This document shows positions 26,262 to 35,545 of a DNA stretch of 64,000 nucleotides, in pieces. The stretch is from Acidimicrobiaceae bacterium (GTDB lineage Bacteria > Actinomycetota > Acidimicrobiia > Acidimicrobiales > Ilumatobacteraceae). The notes under the pieces were generated by a model. That model worked only from the letters and a program-made list of their open reading frames with translations. It had not been told where the DNA came from and ran no database searches. The translations under genes and the position numbers were made by a program. The stretch covers positions 124,001 through 188,000 of the forward strand of contig JADKGZ010000007.1 of assembly GCA_016722025.1 (NCBI GenBank), read 5' to 3'. Numbering within the stretch: the stretch's first letter is position 1; every line of letters begins with the position of its first letter.

Positions 26262-26801
26262 ATGAGTGCTACGACCACTGAAGGGGTGTCGCTTCGCCAC
26301 GTCGTCGTGGTCGGTGGCACGGCTGCCGAGTGGGCGCTCACTCCAGCCGATCAGTGGGCCGATCGGTTGAGCGAGCTGTGCAAGGTGGCCGACCACGCCG
26401 GCGCCAACTGGCTCACCGTGCGGCCGTTCGGCCCCGGTGGCGAGCCGGTTCGCACCATGGTGCAACAGCAGGTCACGGTCGGCAGCTGCGCGGCGACCGT
26501 GCAACCCGACGACGACGGTCGCGCTCGGCTCACGCGAGCGGTTGCCGGGCTCCAGGCCGGCGGCACTCCGATCACCGAAGCCACGATCAGTGCGGCGCTC
26601 AACGCACCGGCCGCGGCCGACCCAGACCTGGTGGTCGTCGTGGGCGCCAAGCACCGGATGCCGCCGTCGCTGGTGTGGGAACTGGCGTACAGCGAGCTCG
26701 TGTTCCTCGACACCACGTGGCAGCACTTCGGGCCCGGTCACCTCGACGAAGCGATCGGCTCCTACGCGCACCGCCATCGCCGCTTCGGCGGCATCGACTA
26801 G
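26262..26801 (+). CDS. Catalytically inactive cis-prenyltransferase homologue (NgBR/Nus1-like candidate)
   Basis: A 179-residue protein that can be aligned with UppS over its length. HVVVVGGTAAEWA (13-25) sits at exactly the same residue numbers as HVACIMDGNGRWA in the neighbouring UppS, but Asp19, Asn21 and Arg23 have become Gly, Ala and Glu. GANWLTVRPF matches GWLTVFGFS. DPDLVVVVGAKHRMPPSLVW matches the RTSGE..S region without its arginines. The C-terminus ELVFLDTTW...GSYAHRHRRFGGID keeps the complete RxG tail (Arg174-Phe-Gly) that UppS lacks. This suggests a non-catalytic partner subunit. recO follows eight bases downstream. No other function is evident. Confidence 0.7.
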   Translation: MSATTTEGVSLRHVVVVGGTAAEWALTPADQWADRLSELCKVADHAGANWLTVRPFGPGGEPVRTMVQQQVTVGSCAATVQPDDDGRARLTRAVAGLQAGGTPITEATISAALNAPAAADPDLVVVVGAKHRMPPSLVWELAYSELVFLDTTWQHFGPGHLDEAIGSYAHRHRRFGGID

Positions 26802-26809
26802 GCGGCGAA

Positions 26810-27532
26810 GTGGCGAGCCACCTCTATCGCGACACGGCGGTCGTGTTGCGCACCTACAAGTTGGGTGAAGCCGACCGCATCGTGGTGCTGCTCACCGAGC
26901 ACCATGGCAAGGTGCGCGCAGTGGCCAAGGGGGTGCGCAAGACGATGTCGCGCTTCGGCGCTCGGCTGGAGCCGATGAGCCACGTCCGCCTGTTGCTCGC
27001 CCAAGGCCGCGAGCTCGACATCGTCAGCCAGGCCGAGGCCGTGGAGTCGCTGGCGCCGATGGTGGTCGACCTCGACCACCTCACCTCCGGCATCGCGGTG
27101 CTCGAGGCCGCCGACCAGATGTCGCTCGACCGCGAACCGAATCCGCAGCTCTACCGCATGGTGGTGGGCGCCCTACGCACGATCGGCGAGCGTGGTGGCT
27201 CGCTGGTGGTTCCGGCGTTCTTCTGGAAGCTGCTCGCGGCCGAGGGGGTTCGGCCAGAGCTCGACCAGTGCGTGCGCTGCGGCGAGGCGGGCCCACTGGT
27301 GGCGTTCGACATGAACCAGGGTGGCGTGCTGTGCCGCGCCTGTCGCACGGGCGCGCCGCTGGGCGAAGAGGCTCTTGCCGTGATGCGGATGATCCTGGGC
27401 GGGCGGCTCAACGACGCGCTGTCCATGCCACCGTCGCGCACCACTCATGAAGTCGCCGCGCATGCCACGCGGGCGCTCGAGCACCACATCGAGCGCCGGC
27501 TGCGCACCGTGGCGATGTTCGAGACTCACTGA
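26810..27532 (+). CDS. recO: DNA repair protein RecO
   Basis: A 240-residue RecO, which loads RecA through RecFOR in recombinational repair. The OB-fold N-terminus VVLRTYKLGEADRIVVLLTEHHGKVRAVAKGVRK is typical, and the zinc finger appears as CVRCGEAG ... LCRAC. The GTG at 26810-26812 is eight bases after the stop of the cis-PT-like gene, so both are likely on one mRNA. In many actinobacteria recO neighbours uppS; here the gene next to it is the UppS-like protein instead. Confidence 0.92.
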   Translation: MASHLYRDTAVVLRTYKLGEADRIVVLLTEHHGKVRAVAKGVRKTMSRFGARLEPMSHVRLLLAQGRELDIVSQAEAVESLAPMVVDLDHLTSGIAVLEAADQMSLDREPNPQLYRMVVGALRTIGERGGSLVVPAFFWKLLAAEGVRPELDQCVRCGEAGPLVAFDMNQGGVLCRACRTGAPLGEEALAVMRMILGGRLNDALSMPPSRTTHEVAAHATRALEHHIERRLRTVAMFETH

Positions 27533-27563
27533 GGCCGGGGCGGCGGCCGGTGGCGCACGTGTG

Positions 27564-28343
27564 TCAGCAGTCGCCGAACAGGAAGATCGGCACCTCGCCC
27601 GTCTCCATCCAGATCACCGTCACGTCGGCAGGGGCGGGCGCCCCGATGACGTAGTTGCCCATGTCGTCGAACGAGCCGAACGGCTCACCCTCTGATTCCA
27701 GGGTGAGGCGAATGCCGTCGACGGTGCCGCTGCCCACGGAGTAGCAGCCGCCTTCGTCGGCAGTGATCTCGGGTGCATCGCTCCAGCGTGTGCCGATGGT
27801 GACCCCCGAGCTGGATTGCAGCGCGGTGCTCGAGTCGTCGTGGTACGTCCAGCCGGTGAACGACAGCGATTCGGCGGCAGCGCCACCGAACTCGGCGCAG
27901 AACTGCATCGACCAGCACACCGTGCGGCCCAATGGCGCGACGAAGCCGGTTTCGCCGTCGGCGGTGGTGAACTGGCCCAGCCCGTCGGCGGCGGGGTAGT
28001 CGGCGCCGACGTCGCTGGCGGGTGGCCCCAGCTGCTCGGTGAGGCCATCGACGACGGTTGCGGCGGCTGCGCCGAGTGCGAACTCGCCGATGCCATCGCC
28101 GCGCAGCACCAGCGGCTCGGGTGCCGCAGCGGTGGTGGTGGTCGCTGCCACCGTGGTGGTGGGCCCGGTGGTGGTGGCGGCGTCGGTGCCGGGCACGCTC
28201 GACTCGGAAGTCGCTGTGGCCTCGGCGACGGTGGATGAGGCGGCCTCGCCACCGCCGACGACCTTCGAGCTGCTGCATGCCGCGAGCGAGGCAAACGCCA
28301 CAGTGAGGCCGATGACGGCAACGCGGCGAGGACTCCTGGTCAT
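27564..28343 (-). CDS. Hypothetical lipoprotein
   Basis: A 259-residue secreted protein that I do not recognise. The signal peptide ends AFASLAAC (lipobox LAAC, Cys22-23 region), followed by a Ser/Thr/Ala-rich low-complexity linker to about residue 75. The folded part contains GDGIGEFALGAAAATVVDGLTEQLGPP, like domains in other actinobacterial lipoproteins, and four cysteines (TVCWSMQFC, GGCYSV, FGDC) that could form disulfides. It converges on recO. The intergenic space to glyS contains no obvious regulatory structure apart from the -10 box of glyS. Confidence 0.7.
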   Translation of the reverse strand: MTRSPRRVAVIGLTVAFASLAACSSSKVVGGGEAASSTVAEATATSESSVPGTDAATTTGPTTTVAATTTTAAAPEPLVLRGDGIGEFALGAAAATVVDGLTEQLGPPASDVGADYPAADGLGQFTTADGETGFVAPLGRTVCWSMQFCAEFGGAAAESLSFTGWTYHDDSSTALQSSSGVTIGTRWSDAPEITADEGGCYSVGSGTVDGIRLTLESEGEPFGSFDDMGNYVIGAPAPADVTVIWMETGEVPIFLFGDC

Positions 28344-28455
28344 GATCTGCTCCTTCCGAGCTTCTCGGGCCTACGTGGCCCTCGGTGAGGAACACGTAGT
28401 CCCTGCAGCCTGCCACTTTTCGGAAATGATTTCGCGGCTGCTCGGAGGGTGCCCG

Positions 28456-28461
28456 TAGCCT
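28456..28461 (+). promoter_or_regulatory. -10 box TAGCCT of glyS
   Basis: TAGCCT ends nine bases before the glyS ATG, consistent with a very short or absent leader. Confidence 0.4.
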
Positions 28462-28470
28462 TGCACCGCT

Positions 28471-29782
28471 ATGGCTGCCACCGAACTCGACCAGGTCGTC
28501 AATCTCTGCAAGCGGCGGGGCTTCGTGTACCCGTCGGCCGAGATCTACGGCGGCTTTCGCTCCAGCTACGACTACGGCCCGCTCGGCTCGCTGATGCTGC
28601 GCAACGTGCGCGAGGCCTGGATTCGCACGATGGTGCAGCAGCGCGACGATGTCGTGCTCATCGACGCGGCGATTCTCGCGCCGCCGCAGGTGTTCGAAGC
28701 CAGTGGCCATCTCGCCAACTTCAGCGACCCGTTGGTCGACTGCACGAAGTGCAAGCAGCGGTTCCGGGAAGACCACCTCACCGACCCCGACGTGTGCCCC
28801 AACTGCGGCGCCACCGGCTCGTTCACCGAGGCCCGCGCCTTCAACCTGATGTTCAAGACCTACGCCGGCCCGGTGGAAGGCAGGGCGCCGAGGTGTACAT
28901 GCGCCCCGAGACCGCGCAGGGCATGTTCGTCAACTTCCTCAACGTGCTGCAGACCAGCCGCAAGAAGCCGCCGTTCGGCATCGCCCAGGTGGGCAAGAGC
29001 TTCCGCAACGAGATCACGCCGGGCAACTTCATCTTCCGTACTCGCGAGTTCGAGCAGATGGAGCTCGAGTTCTTCGTGCCGCCCGCCGAGAGCGCCCAGT
29101 GGTACGAGTACTGGTGCAATACCCGTCTGCAGTGGTACATCGATCTCGGCATCCCTGCCGAGATGCTCGTCCTGCGCCCTCACGACGCCGACGAGCTGAG
29201 CCACTACAGCAGCGGCACCAGCGACATCGAGTTCATGTACCCGTGGGGTTGGGGCGAGCTGGAAGGCGTGGCCCAGCGCACCGACTACGACCTCAAGCAG
29301 CACGCCGAGCACAGCGGCCAGAAGCTCGACTACTTCGACCAGGCCAACAACGAGCGCTACGTGCCGTACGTGATCGAGCCTGCCGCCGGCGTGAACCGCG
29401 CGATGGCCGCGTTCCTGCTGGCCGCGTACGACGAGGACATCGTCAACGACGAGCCGCGCACGGTGCTGCGCCTGCACCCGCGCCTCGCGCCGTACAAGGT
29501 GGCGGTGCTGCCGCTGTCGCAAGAAGGGAGACGCTCACGCCGCTGGCCCGCCAGATCTACGGCACGCTCGCCGATCGCTACATGGTCGACTACGACGAGA
29601 CCCAGGCGATCGGCAAGCGCTACCGCCGCCAGGACGAGATCGGCACACCGCTGTGCGTCACCGTCGACTTCGACTCGCTGGAGGATGGTGCGGTCACCAT
29701 CCGCGATCGCGACACCACCGAGCAGGTGCGTGTGCCGATCGAGTCGCTGGCCGCCGAGGTCGCAGCACGTCTCGGCTTCTAG
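28471..29782 (+). CDS. glyS: Glycine-tRNA ligase (bacterial/eukaryotic alpha2 type), two frameshifts
   Basis: Class II glycyl-tRNA synthetase. Frame 1 (28471 to about 28880) holds FVYPSAEIYGGFRSSYDYGPLG and a zinc motif CTKCKQRF...CPNCGATG. Frame 2 (to about 29523) holds YMRPETAQGMFVNF, GKSFRNEITPGNFIFRTREFEQ and the class II signature regions up to APYKVAVLPLSQE. Frame 3 holds the anticodon-binding end (GKRYRRQDEIGTPLCVTVDF). Both breaks are repaired by one extra G, at GGG runs near 28883 and 29526. The gene is normally essential and single-copy, so errors in the sequence are more likely than a pseudogene. Confidence 0.88.
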
Positions 29783-29881
29783 CGCTTGCTGCGTGGGCCG
29801 GGCGAGCGGCGAGGGCGCTGACCGGCTGGGTGCGGGCACTCGCTCAACGACAACGACAACTGCGGTTGCGGGGGGTGCCAA

Positions 29882-29928
29882 CTGTCGTTTCCGTGCCACG
29901 ACAGAAACAACCCGCACGGGCGTGGCAC
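29882..29928. repeat. Nested inverted repeats in glyS-sulP spacer
   Basis: CTGTCGT (29882-29888) pairs with ACGACAG (29898-29904), and GTGCCAC (29893-29899) pairs with GTGGCAC (29922-29928). The two pairings overlap and would exclude each other. They lie in the 231-base space between the convergent glyS and sulP genes, so a terminator role is possible, though there is no T-tract. The rest of 29783-30013 shows nothing recognisable. Confidence 0.35.
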
Positions 29929-30013
29929 AGCGCAGTGACCCTCCTGGTGCGGCCGGTGCGAGGCTGCGGGCCATGTTGCACCGCTCATCCAACAGCGTGA
30001 CGGGTGAACGGCT

Positions 30014-31682
30014 TCACGATTCGCGATTGTGGAACGCCCGCACCGCGCCGTTGATGGTGGGGTACGTGTGCACCTGACCCGTCGGCTGGAGCAGGCCGGC
30101 TCGCCGGAGGCGATCGAGCACCCGCTCGTTCGCTCGCGCCACCGCGATGACCGCCACCCCCGCCGTTTGCAGATGGCCGATCAACTCGCCCAGCATCTCG
30201 ACCGCCGATGCGTCGAGCGCGCCGATCCCTTCGCAGTCCATCACGAGCCACTCTCGTCGCCCGGGTTGTCGGCGAGCACCTGTTGCACACGATCGCTAAG
30301 CGCTCGGCGTTCACGAAGAACAACGGAGCGTCGAATCGAAACACCACCAGCCCAGGCGATGTGAGTGCTGCCGGATACTCGTTCACGTCCACCCAGCCGT
30401 CGACGTCGGGCATGTCGCCCAGCACGGCATCGTGCGGGCGGGCGATGTTGGCCAACGCGACGGCGATCGACAACGCCACTGCGATGACGATGCCGTACAG
30501 CACTCCGAGTACCACCACACCTGTGGTGGCCACCACTGCGAGTACGCACTCTGCGCGGCTCACACGCCAGAGCGACACGAAACCCGACACATCGATGATG
30601 GTGACGGCGGCCATGAGAATGACGGCCGCGAGCGCCGTTCGTGGGATCTCGGCCAACAGCGGCCGAGCGAACAGCAGCGATGCCACCACGAAGGCGGCAG
30701 CCACCAACGACACCAGCTGAGTGCGCGAGCCCAGCGAGGCCGGCACCGCCGTGCGGCTCGCGCTCGACGACAGCGGAAACCCCTGCGACAGACCGGATGT
30801 GAGGTTGGTGAGGCCCAGTGCCAACAGCTCCTGGTTCGGTTCGATGCGGTAGCCCTTCCGCGAGGCGATTGCTCTGGCGGTGAGCACGTTGTCGGTGAAC
30901 CCGACGAGTGCGATGCCTGCCGCCACCGGCAGCAGCAACGCCAAGTCGTGCAACGACACATCAGGCAGGCTGGGGGTGGGTAGCCCCGCCGGGATGCTGC
31001 CCACCATCGCGACACCGTGCTGCTCGAGCGAGAGCATCGCCGCGACGGCGGTTGCCAGGACCACTCCGATGAGCGCCGACGGTGCGGAGGGGAGTCGCCA
31101 CTTGAGCAGCAGCATCACCGCCAGCGCGGCGACCCCGAGCGTCGCCGTCGGCCAGTTCACCTCGTCGAGTCGCGTCGCGAACTGCCACAGGCGCGGGAAG
31201 AAGTCGTCGGCGTCGATGGGTACGGCGGTGAGGCCGGAGAGCTGGCTGCTCACCAGCGTGAGGCCGACGCCGGTGATGTAGCCCACGAGTACCGGCTTGG
31301 ACAGCATCGACGCGAGGTAGCCAAGCCGAAGTGCCCAGGCGACGAGGCACACCGCCGCGACCACCATCGCCAAGGCGGCCATCAGCGTGACGTAGCGCGC
31401 GCCGTCGCCGCCGGCGATCGCCGCAACGCCCGATGCGGCGAGGAGCGCGGTGCCCGGCTCGGGGCCGACGCCGAGGTGGCGGCTGGTACCGAAGAAGGCG
31501 TACACCACGAGCGCACCGATGACCGCGTAGAAGCCGTATTGCGGTGCGAGCCCGGCGAGGGCCGCATAGCCCATCGACTGCGGGATGAGCATTGCCCCGA
31601 CCGTGAGGCCGGCGAGCACGTCGGGTCGCAGCCAGCTGCGTTGATAGGCACGGAGAACGCCGAGACCAGGCAGCAGCCGCAT
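30014..31682 (-). CDS. SulP-family anion transporter with STAS domain, two frameshifts
   Basis: An SLC26/SulP inner-membrane transporter for sulfate, bicarbonate or similar anions. The frame from 31682 gives LRPDVLAGLTVGAMLIPQSMGYAALAGL and the SulP core with about 10-12 membrane segments up to FRFDAPLFFVNAERL. The STAS domain is split over two further frames: SDRVQQVLADNPGDES, then VMDCEGIGALDASAVEMLGELI to AFHNRES. Each break (near 30300 and 30248) is healed by one extra base in a TT or GG run. A CPA2 antiporter gene ends 15 bases upstream, so they are co-transcribed. Na-coupled bicarbonate uptake is one possibility. Confidence 0.82.
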
Positions 31683-31697
31683 GCCCGCAGGATACGT

Positions 31698-32891
31698 CTA
31701 CGAGCTGACGAGTTCTGGCTGCGGTGCGGGCAGCAGTCGCGACGGGATCAACCTCGAGAGCGCCTTCGACCGCATGGAGAGCACCGGGCTGACCACGGCG
31801 AGGGTGAGCACGTATACACCGACGAACGGCGTCAGCCGTTGGTCGAGCCCGGCGTCGGTGGCCAGCACCGCCAGGATGAGGGCGAACTCGCCGCGGGCGA
31901 CCACCGAGAAGGCGATGTTCGCGGCGGCTTCGCGATTGAGGCGGTTCAGCCGCGCCGCGCCGATCGCCGCCACGATCGCGAGCAGCAGCGACATGCACAC
32001 GGCGGCCAGAGCGGGAACGGCCACTTTGCCGATCTCACCCGGGTCGATCACGAGGCCGAAGTGGAAGAAGAACAACGCACCGAACGCATCACGCAGAGGG
32101 AGCACCAGCCGCTCGATCCGTTGCTTGGCGATCGTTCCCGACAAGACGAGGCCGGCCATGAACGCTCCGATCGCATCGCTGACACCCAGTTGGTACGCGA
32201 TTCCTGCCACCAACAGGGCGAACCCGACGAAGAGCACGACGAGCAGCTTGTCGTCAGGCGCGCTGATGACGCGTCCGACGACAGCCCTGCCATACCGTGC
32301 CAGCAGGCCGAGCGCGATCAGGAACGCAAGTGCGCGCACGAACAGCAGCACCGCTTCGCCGGTGTTCGCGGCGGTGCCCAACACCGGCGCGAGAGCGGCG
32401 AGGTACAGCGCGAGGAACAGGTCTTCGAGCACGATGATGCCAAGGATCAGGCTCGTCTCGGGGTTCCTCAATCGCCGTAGCTCGACGAGCAGCTTGGTGA
32501 CGATCGCAGATGACGAGATGCCTGTCGCTCCCGCGATGATGAACGCTTCCTTCGTGCCCCAACCGATGGCGAAGCCGAGCAGCAGCCCTGCACCGATGTT
32601 CAGTGTCAGGTAGAGCGCGGCAGAGGTCAGCAACGTGCGGCCGCCCGACGTGAGGTCTTCGAGCGAGAACTCGACGCCGAGGTAGAAGAGCAAGAAGATC
32701 AACCCGAAGGCTGCGAGCAGCTCCAGATCCTCCGGATGCGCGAACAACACCGGCCCTGGGGTGTTGGGCCCGGCGAGGATGCCCGCCCCGACGAAGAGCG
32801 GGATCGTCGGCAGTCCGATTCGGCGACCGATGCGAGCGAGCAGGCCGGCAAGCAGGAACGCGAGGCCGAGAACGATGAGCTCGCGACCCAT
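31698..32891 (-). CDS. CPA2-family cation:proton antiporter
   Basis: A 397-residue integral membrane protein of the monovalent cation:proton antiporter-2 (KefB/GerN-like) family, with about 12 hydrophobic segments. IPLFVGAGILAGPN, LIFLLFYLGVEFS, the ATGISSSAIVTKLL segment, IIVLEDLFLALYLA (conserved Asp of TM6 region), SDAIGAFMAGLVLSGT and FFFHFGLVIDP mark the family core. No cytosolic RCK/TrkA-N domain is present, so it is a membrane domain only. It exchanges Na+ or K+ for H+. It is upstream of, and probably coupled to, the SulP gene. Confidence 0.87.
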   Translation of the reverse strand: MGRELIVLGLAFLLAGLLARIGRRIGLPTIPLFVGAGILAGPNTPGPVLFAHPEDLELLAAFGLIFLLFYLGVEFSLEDLTSGGRTLLTSAALYLTLNIGAGLLLGFAIGWGTKEAFIIAGATGISSSAIVTKLLVELRRLRNPETSLILGIIVLEDLFLALYLAALAPVLGTAANTGEAVLLFVRALAFLIALGLLARYGRAVVGRVISAPDDKLLVVLFVGFALLVAGIAYQLGVSDAIGAFMAGLVLSGTIAKQRIERLVLPLRDAFGALFFFHFGLVIDPGEIGKVAVPALAAVCMSLLLAIVAAIGAARLNRLNREAAANIAFSVVARGEFALILAVLATDAGLDQRLTPFVGVYVLTLAVVSPVLSMRSKALSRLIPSRLLPAPQPELVSS

Positions 32892-33021
32892 CAGCGGGTG
32901 ACCTGGCGTGCGAGATGTGGTTCGGGGAGGGACGACATCGCAGCTCCTTCAGCGGGAGTTGCCGAAGTCGGCAGCCTAGTGGCGCAATCGCGGCCGCAGC
33001 GCTGGTGGTGCGAATCGAGCG

Positions 33022-34395
33022 TCAGCCGCTCAACGGCAGCCGGATCGACAGTCGCGCGCCGCCGTTCGGAGCGCTGTCGGCGGCCACTTCGCCGCCCATC
33101 CCGGTGACCAGTTCGCGCACGATGGCCAGGCCGAGGCCACTGGAGTTCTCCCGTCGCTCGGGCTCGTGGCGGGCGACGTACAGCCGCTCGAAGACGTGCG
33201 GCTGGTCGTGCGGCGCGATGCCCGGCCCGTCGTCGTCGACCGTGAGCACGGCCCACCGGCCCTCGGCGCGAGTCGAGACCATCACGGCGCTGGTGGCGTA
33301 CTTGCCGGCGTTCTCCACCAGGTTCGCCAGCGCCTGGGCCCGCCGGTCGGGGTCGGCTTGCACCAGCAGCGGGCCGGTGGTGACGGGGTGGAACGTGATG
33401 CCCGGTTTCGAGCCGGCGGCGGCGGCGGTGACCGTGTGCGCCGCCGCCGACAGGTCGACCGGTGCCATCGTGAACGTGAACGCCCGCGCCTGCAGCTTGG
33501 CCAGCTCGAGCAAGTCGGTGACCAGCCGCTCCAGTCGGGCGGACTCCGCCCGAATGACCGCCGCTGCTCGCTTCGGATCGACGTTGCCGTCGTCGATCGC
33601 CTCGGCATACCCGCGGATGGAGGTGAGTGGTGTGCGCAGATCGTGAGTGACCGAGAGCAGGAACTGCTGCTCCAACCCTCGTGAGCGTTCCAGCGAGGCA
33701 GCCATCGCGTTGACGTTGCGCGACAGCTCCGCCAACTCGTCGTGGTGGTGCGCCGGCGGCTCGGTGATGCGGGTGCTCAGCTGGCCGGCGGCGATGTGCT
33801 GCGTTGCCGTCGATGCCTCCCGGATCGGCCGGGTGAGGCGCCTGCCCAGCAGGTACGCCGCCCCCAGCGCCAGCAGGATCGTGGCCCCCGACGCCCAGAT
33901 GAACAGCACGAAGGCCGGGCCAAGGCCGGCATCGATTCGACGGCTCACGACGACGATGTACTGCCGACCAGCGGGCCCTGCAGCGGGGGCGGCCGCGAAG
34001 GCCAGCTTGCCGCGGTTGTCGGCGATGGACTGGCCGGTGGCGAGCACGTCGAGTTGCAGGTCGGCGATGCTGAGCGCGGTGGGCAGCTCGCCTTGCACCT
34101 CGCCATCCGGGCCGACGATGAGCACCGAGATGTCGTCGAGCGCGACCACTCGGCGCAGGGTGCCGAGCAGGCGCAGCCGATTGCGCAGCTGCTTTGCCTG
34201 CTCGGCCGCGCTGAGCGACTCGTCGATCTCCAGCACCTGACCGATGTTGCCGGCCATCTCCACCGCTTGCGCGCGCAGTTCCTTGACGGTGGTGGAGCGG
34301 GCGCGTGCGGCCGAGAGCAACAGCGTTCCCGCGCCGGCCAGCAGCAGCGTGGCGACCACCACGCCCACGATCACCAGAGCCAGCCGCCGTGTCAT
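33022..34395 (-). CDS. Sensor histidine kinase (two-TM, HAMP)
   Basis: A 457-residue kinase: TM1 at residues 6-30, a periplasmic sensor to about 158, TM2 159-183, HAMP to about 240, HisKA with His251 in SVTHDLRTPLTSIRGY, and HATPase with VENAGKY, DDDGPGI and SSGLGLAIV. It is the partner of the regulator starting at 35112, whose stop is 36 bases upstream of this ATG. Signal unknown. The ATG at 34393-34395 is preferred over one seven codons earlier, since the sequence begins at once with the basic MTRR and the TM helix. Confidence 0.87.
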   Translation of the reverse strand: MTRRLALVIVGVVVATLLLAGAGTLLLSAARARSTTVKELRAQAVEMAGNIGQVLEIDESLSAAEQAKQLRNRLRLLGTLRRVVALDDISVLIVGPDGEVQGELPTALSIADLQLDVLATGQSIADNRGKLAFAAAPAAGPAGRQYIVVVSRRIDAGLGPAFVLFIWASGATILLALGAAYLLGRRLTRPIREASTATQHIAAGQLSTRITEPPAHHHDELAELSRNVNAMAASLERSRGLEQQFLLSVTHDLRTPLTSIRGYAEAIDDGNVDPKRAAAVIRAESARLERLVTDLLELAKLQARAFTFTMAPVDLSAAAHTVTAAAAGSKPGITFHPVTTGPLLVQADPDRRAQALANLVENAGKYATSAVMVSTRAEGRWAVLTVDDDGPGIAPHDQPHVFERLYVARHEPERRENSSGLGLAIVRELVTGMGGEVAADSAPNGGARLSIRLPLSG

Positions 34396-34431
34396 CGAAC
34401 CCCACGTTCGCCGCAAAGTGTGAGCATTGTG

Positions 34432-35112
34432 TTAGCCCAGCCGGTAGCCGATGCCCCACACCGTTGCCAGCGGGAGGTCGTCGCCCAGCTTCTTGCGCAA
34501 TTGCCGCACGTGCACGTCGACCGTGCGGTCGTCGCCGACCCAATCGACGCCCCACACGCTGTCGAGCAACTGCTGGCGACTGAGCGCGATGCCCTGGTTG
34601 CGCGACAGGTGGGCGAGCAGGTCGAACTCGCGAGTGGCAAGTGCCACCGCCTGGCCCCGGTACCGGGCTTCGCGGCGAGTGACGTCGACTTCGTAGTCGT
34701 CGCCGAGGTGCGTGATGTCGTGCGCGTCGCGGTCGTCGGGCTGGCCCCGGCGCAGGATGGCCTTCACACGAGCAACGATCTCTCGCGGGCTGAACGGTTT
34801 GGTGACGTAGTCGTCGGCGCCCAGCTCCAGGCCGAGGAGCCGATCGAGCTCGCCGTCGCGGGCGGTGAGGAACAGCACCGGCACGTTGCTGCGGGCGCGC
34901 ACCCGGCGACACACCTCGAACCCGTCGATGTCGGGGAGGCCGATGTCGAGCAGCACGAGCGCGGGACGGTGCTGCTCGATCAACTGCAGGCCACGCTCGC
35001 CGTGCGCTGCCTGCAGCACACGGAAGCCTGCGTCGCGCAGATACAGGTCGAGGAGGTCGGCGATGTTCGCGTCGTCCTCGACCACCACGAGCGTGCGTTC
35101 CGTTTCGGCCAT
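34432..35112 (-). CDS. OmpR-family response regulator
   Basis: A 226-residue DNA-binding regulator with receiver domain (EDD 12-14, phospho-acceptor Asp56 in LVLLDIGLPD, Lys in DDYVTKPFSP) and a winged helix ending VHVRQLRKKLGDDLPLATVWGIGYRLG. It is the first gene of a two-component operon with the kinase at 33022-34395. It is divergent from the monooxygenase-like and trpC genes. Targets are not evident. Confidence 0.88.
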   Translation of the reverse strand: MAETERTLVVVEDDANIADLLDLYLRDAGFRVLQAAHGERGLQLIEQHRPALVLLDIGLPDIDGFEVCRRVRARSNVPVLFLTARDGELDRLLGLELGADDYVTKPFSPREIVARVKAILRRGQPDDRDAHDITHLGDDYEVDVTRREARYRGQAVALATREFDLLAHLSRNQGIALSRQQLLDSVWGVDWVGDDRTVDVHVRQLRKKLGDDLPLATVWGIGYRLG

Positions 35113-35225
35113 CGGCTCATGCTGCCACGCTGCTACCGTGCCCGGCGGGCATCGTCGGTTGCCATCATCCTGCGCCGATGTCCTCCACCACCATCCTCAG
35201 TCACATCCGCAAAGGGAGTTCAACG

Positions 35226-35531
35226 ATGAGCAAGGTTGCGATCTGGGCACGTATTCCGCTGCGCCCCGGTGTCCGCGAGGAAGCCGCGAAGGCACTGCAG
35301 GTGGCGATCGACAACGCCAACGGGGAGGAAGGCACGCTGCTCTACATCCTCCACGAGAACGCCGCCGACCCGGATGCGCTGTTCTTCTACGACCTCTACG
35401 CCGATGCCGACGCGCTGACCGCGCACTCGTCGGGTGAGGGCATGAAGGTGCTCGGCGGCATTCTCAAGGAGTTCGGCGCCGGCCGCCCGGAGATGCAGAT
35501 GCTGACGCCCATCATCGGCAAGGGTCTCTGA
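35226..35531 (+). CDS. ABM-superfamily (antibiotic biosynthesis monooxygenase-like) protein
   Basis: A 101-residue ferredoxin-like dimeric alpha-beta-barrel protein: IPLRPGVREEAAKALQ, then EGTLLYILHENAADPDALFFYDLYADADALTAH, the pattern of ABM/YgiN-type proteins. Such proteins are small quinol monooxygenases or binding proteins. The ATG at 35226 has a GGGAG ribosome-binding site eight bases upstream. trpC follows 14 bases after the stop, so they may be co-transcribed, but a link to tryptophan synthesis is not shown. Confidence 0.75.
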   Translation: MSKVAIWARIPLRPGVREEAAKALQVAIDNANGEEGTLLYILHENAADPDALFFYDLYADADALTAHSSGEGMKVLGGILKEFGAGRPEMQMLTPIIGKGL

Positions 35532-35545
35532 GCCCAGCGGCTCCC

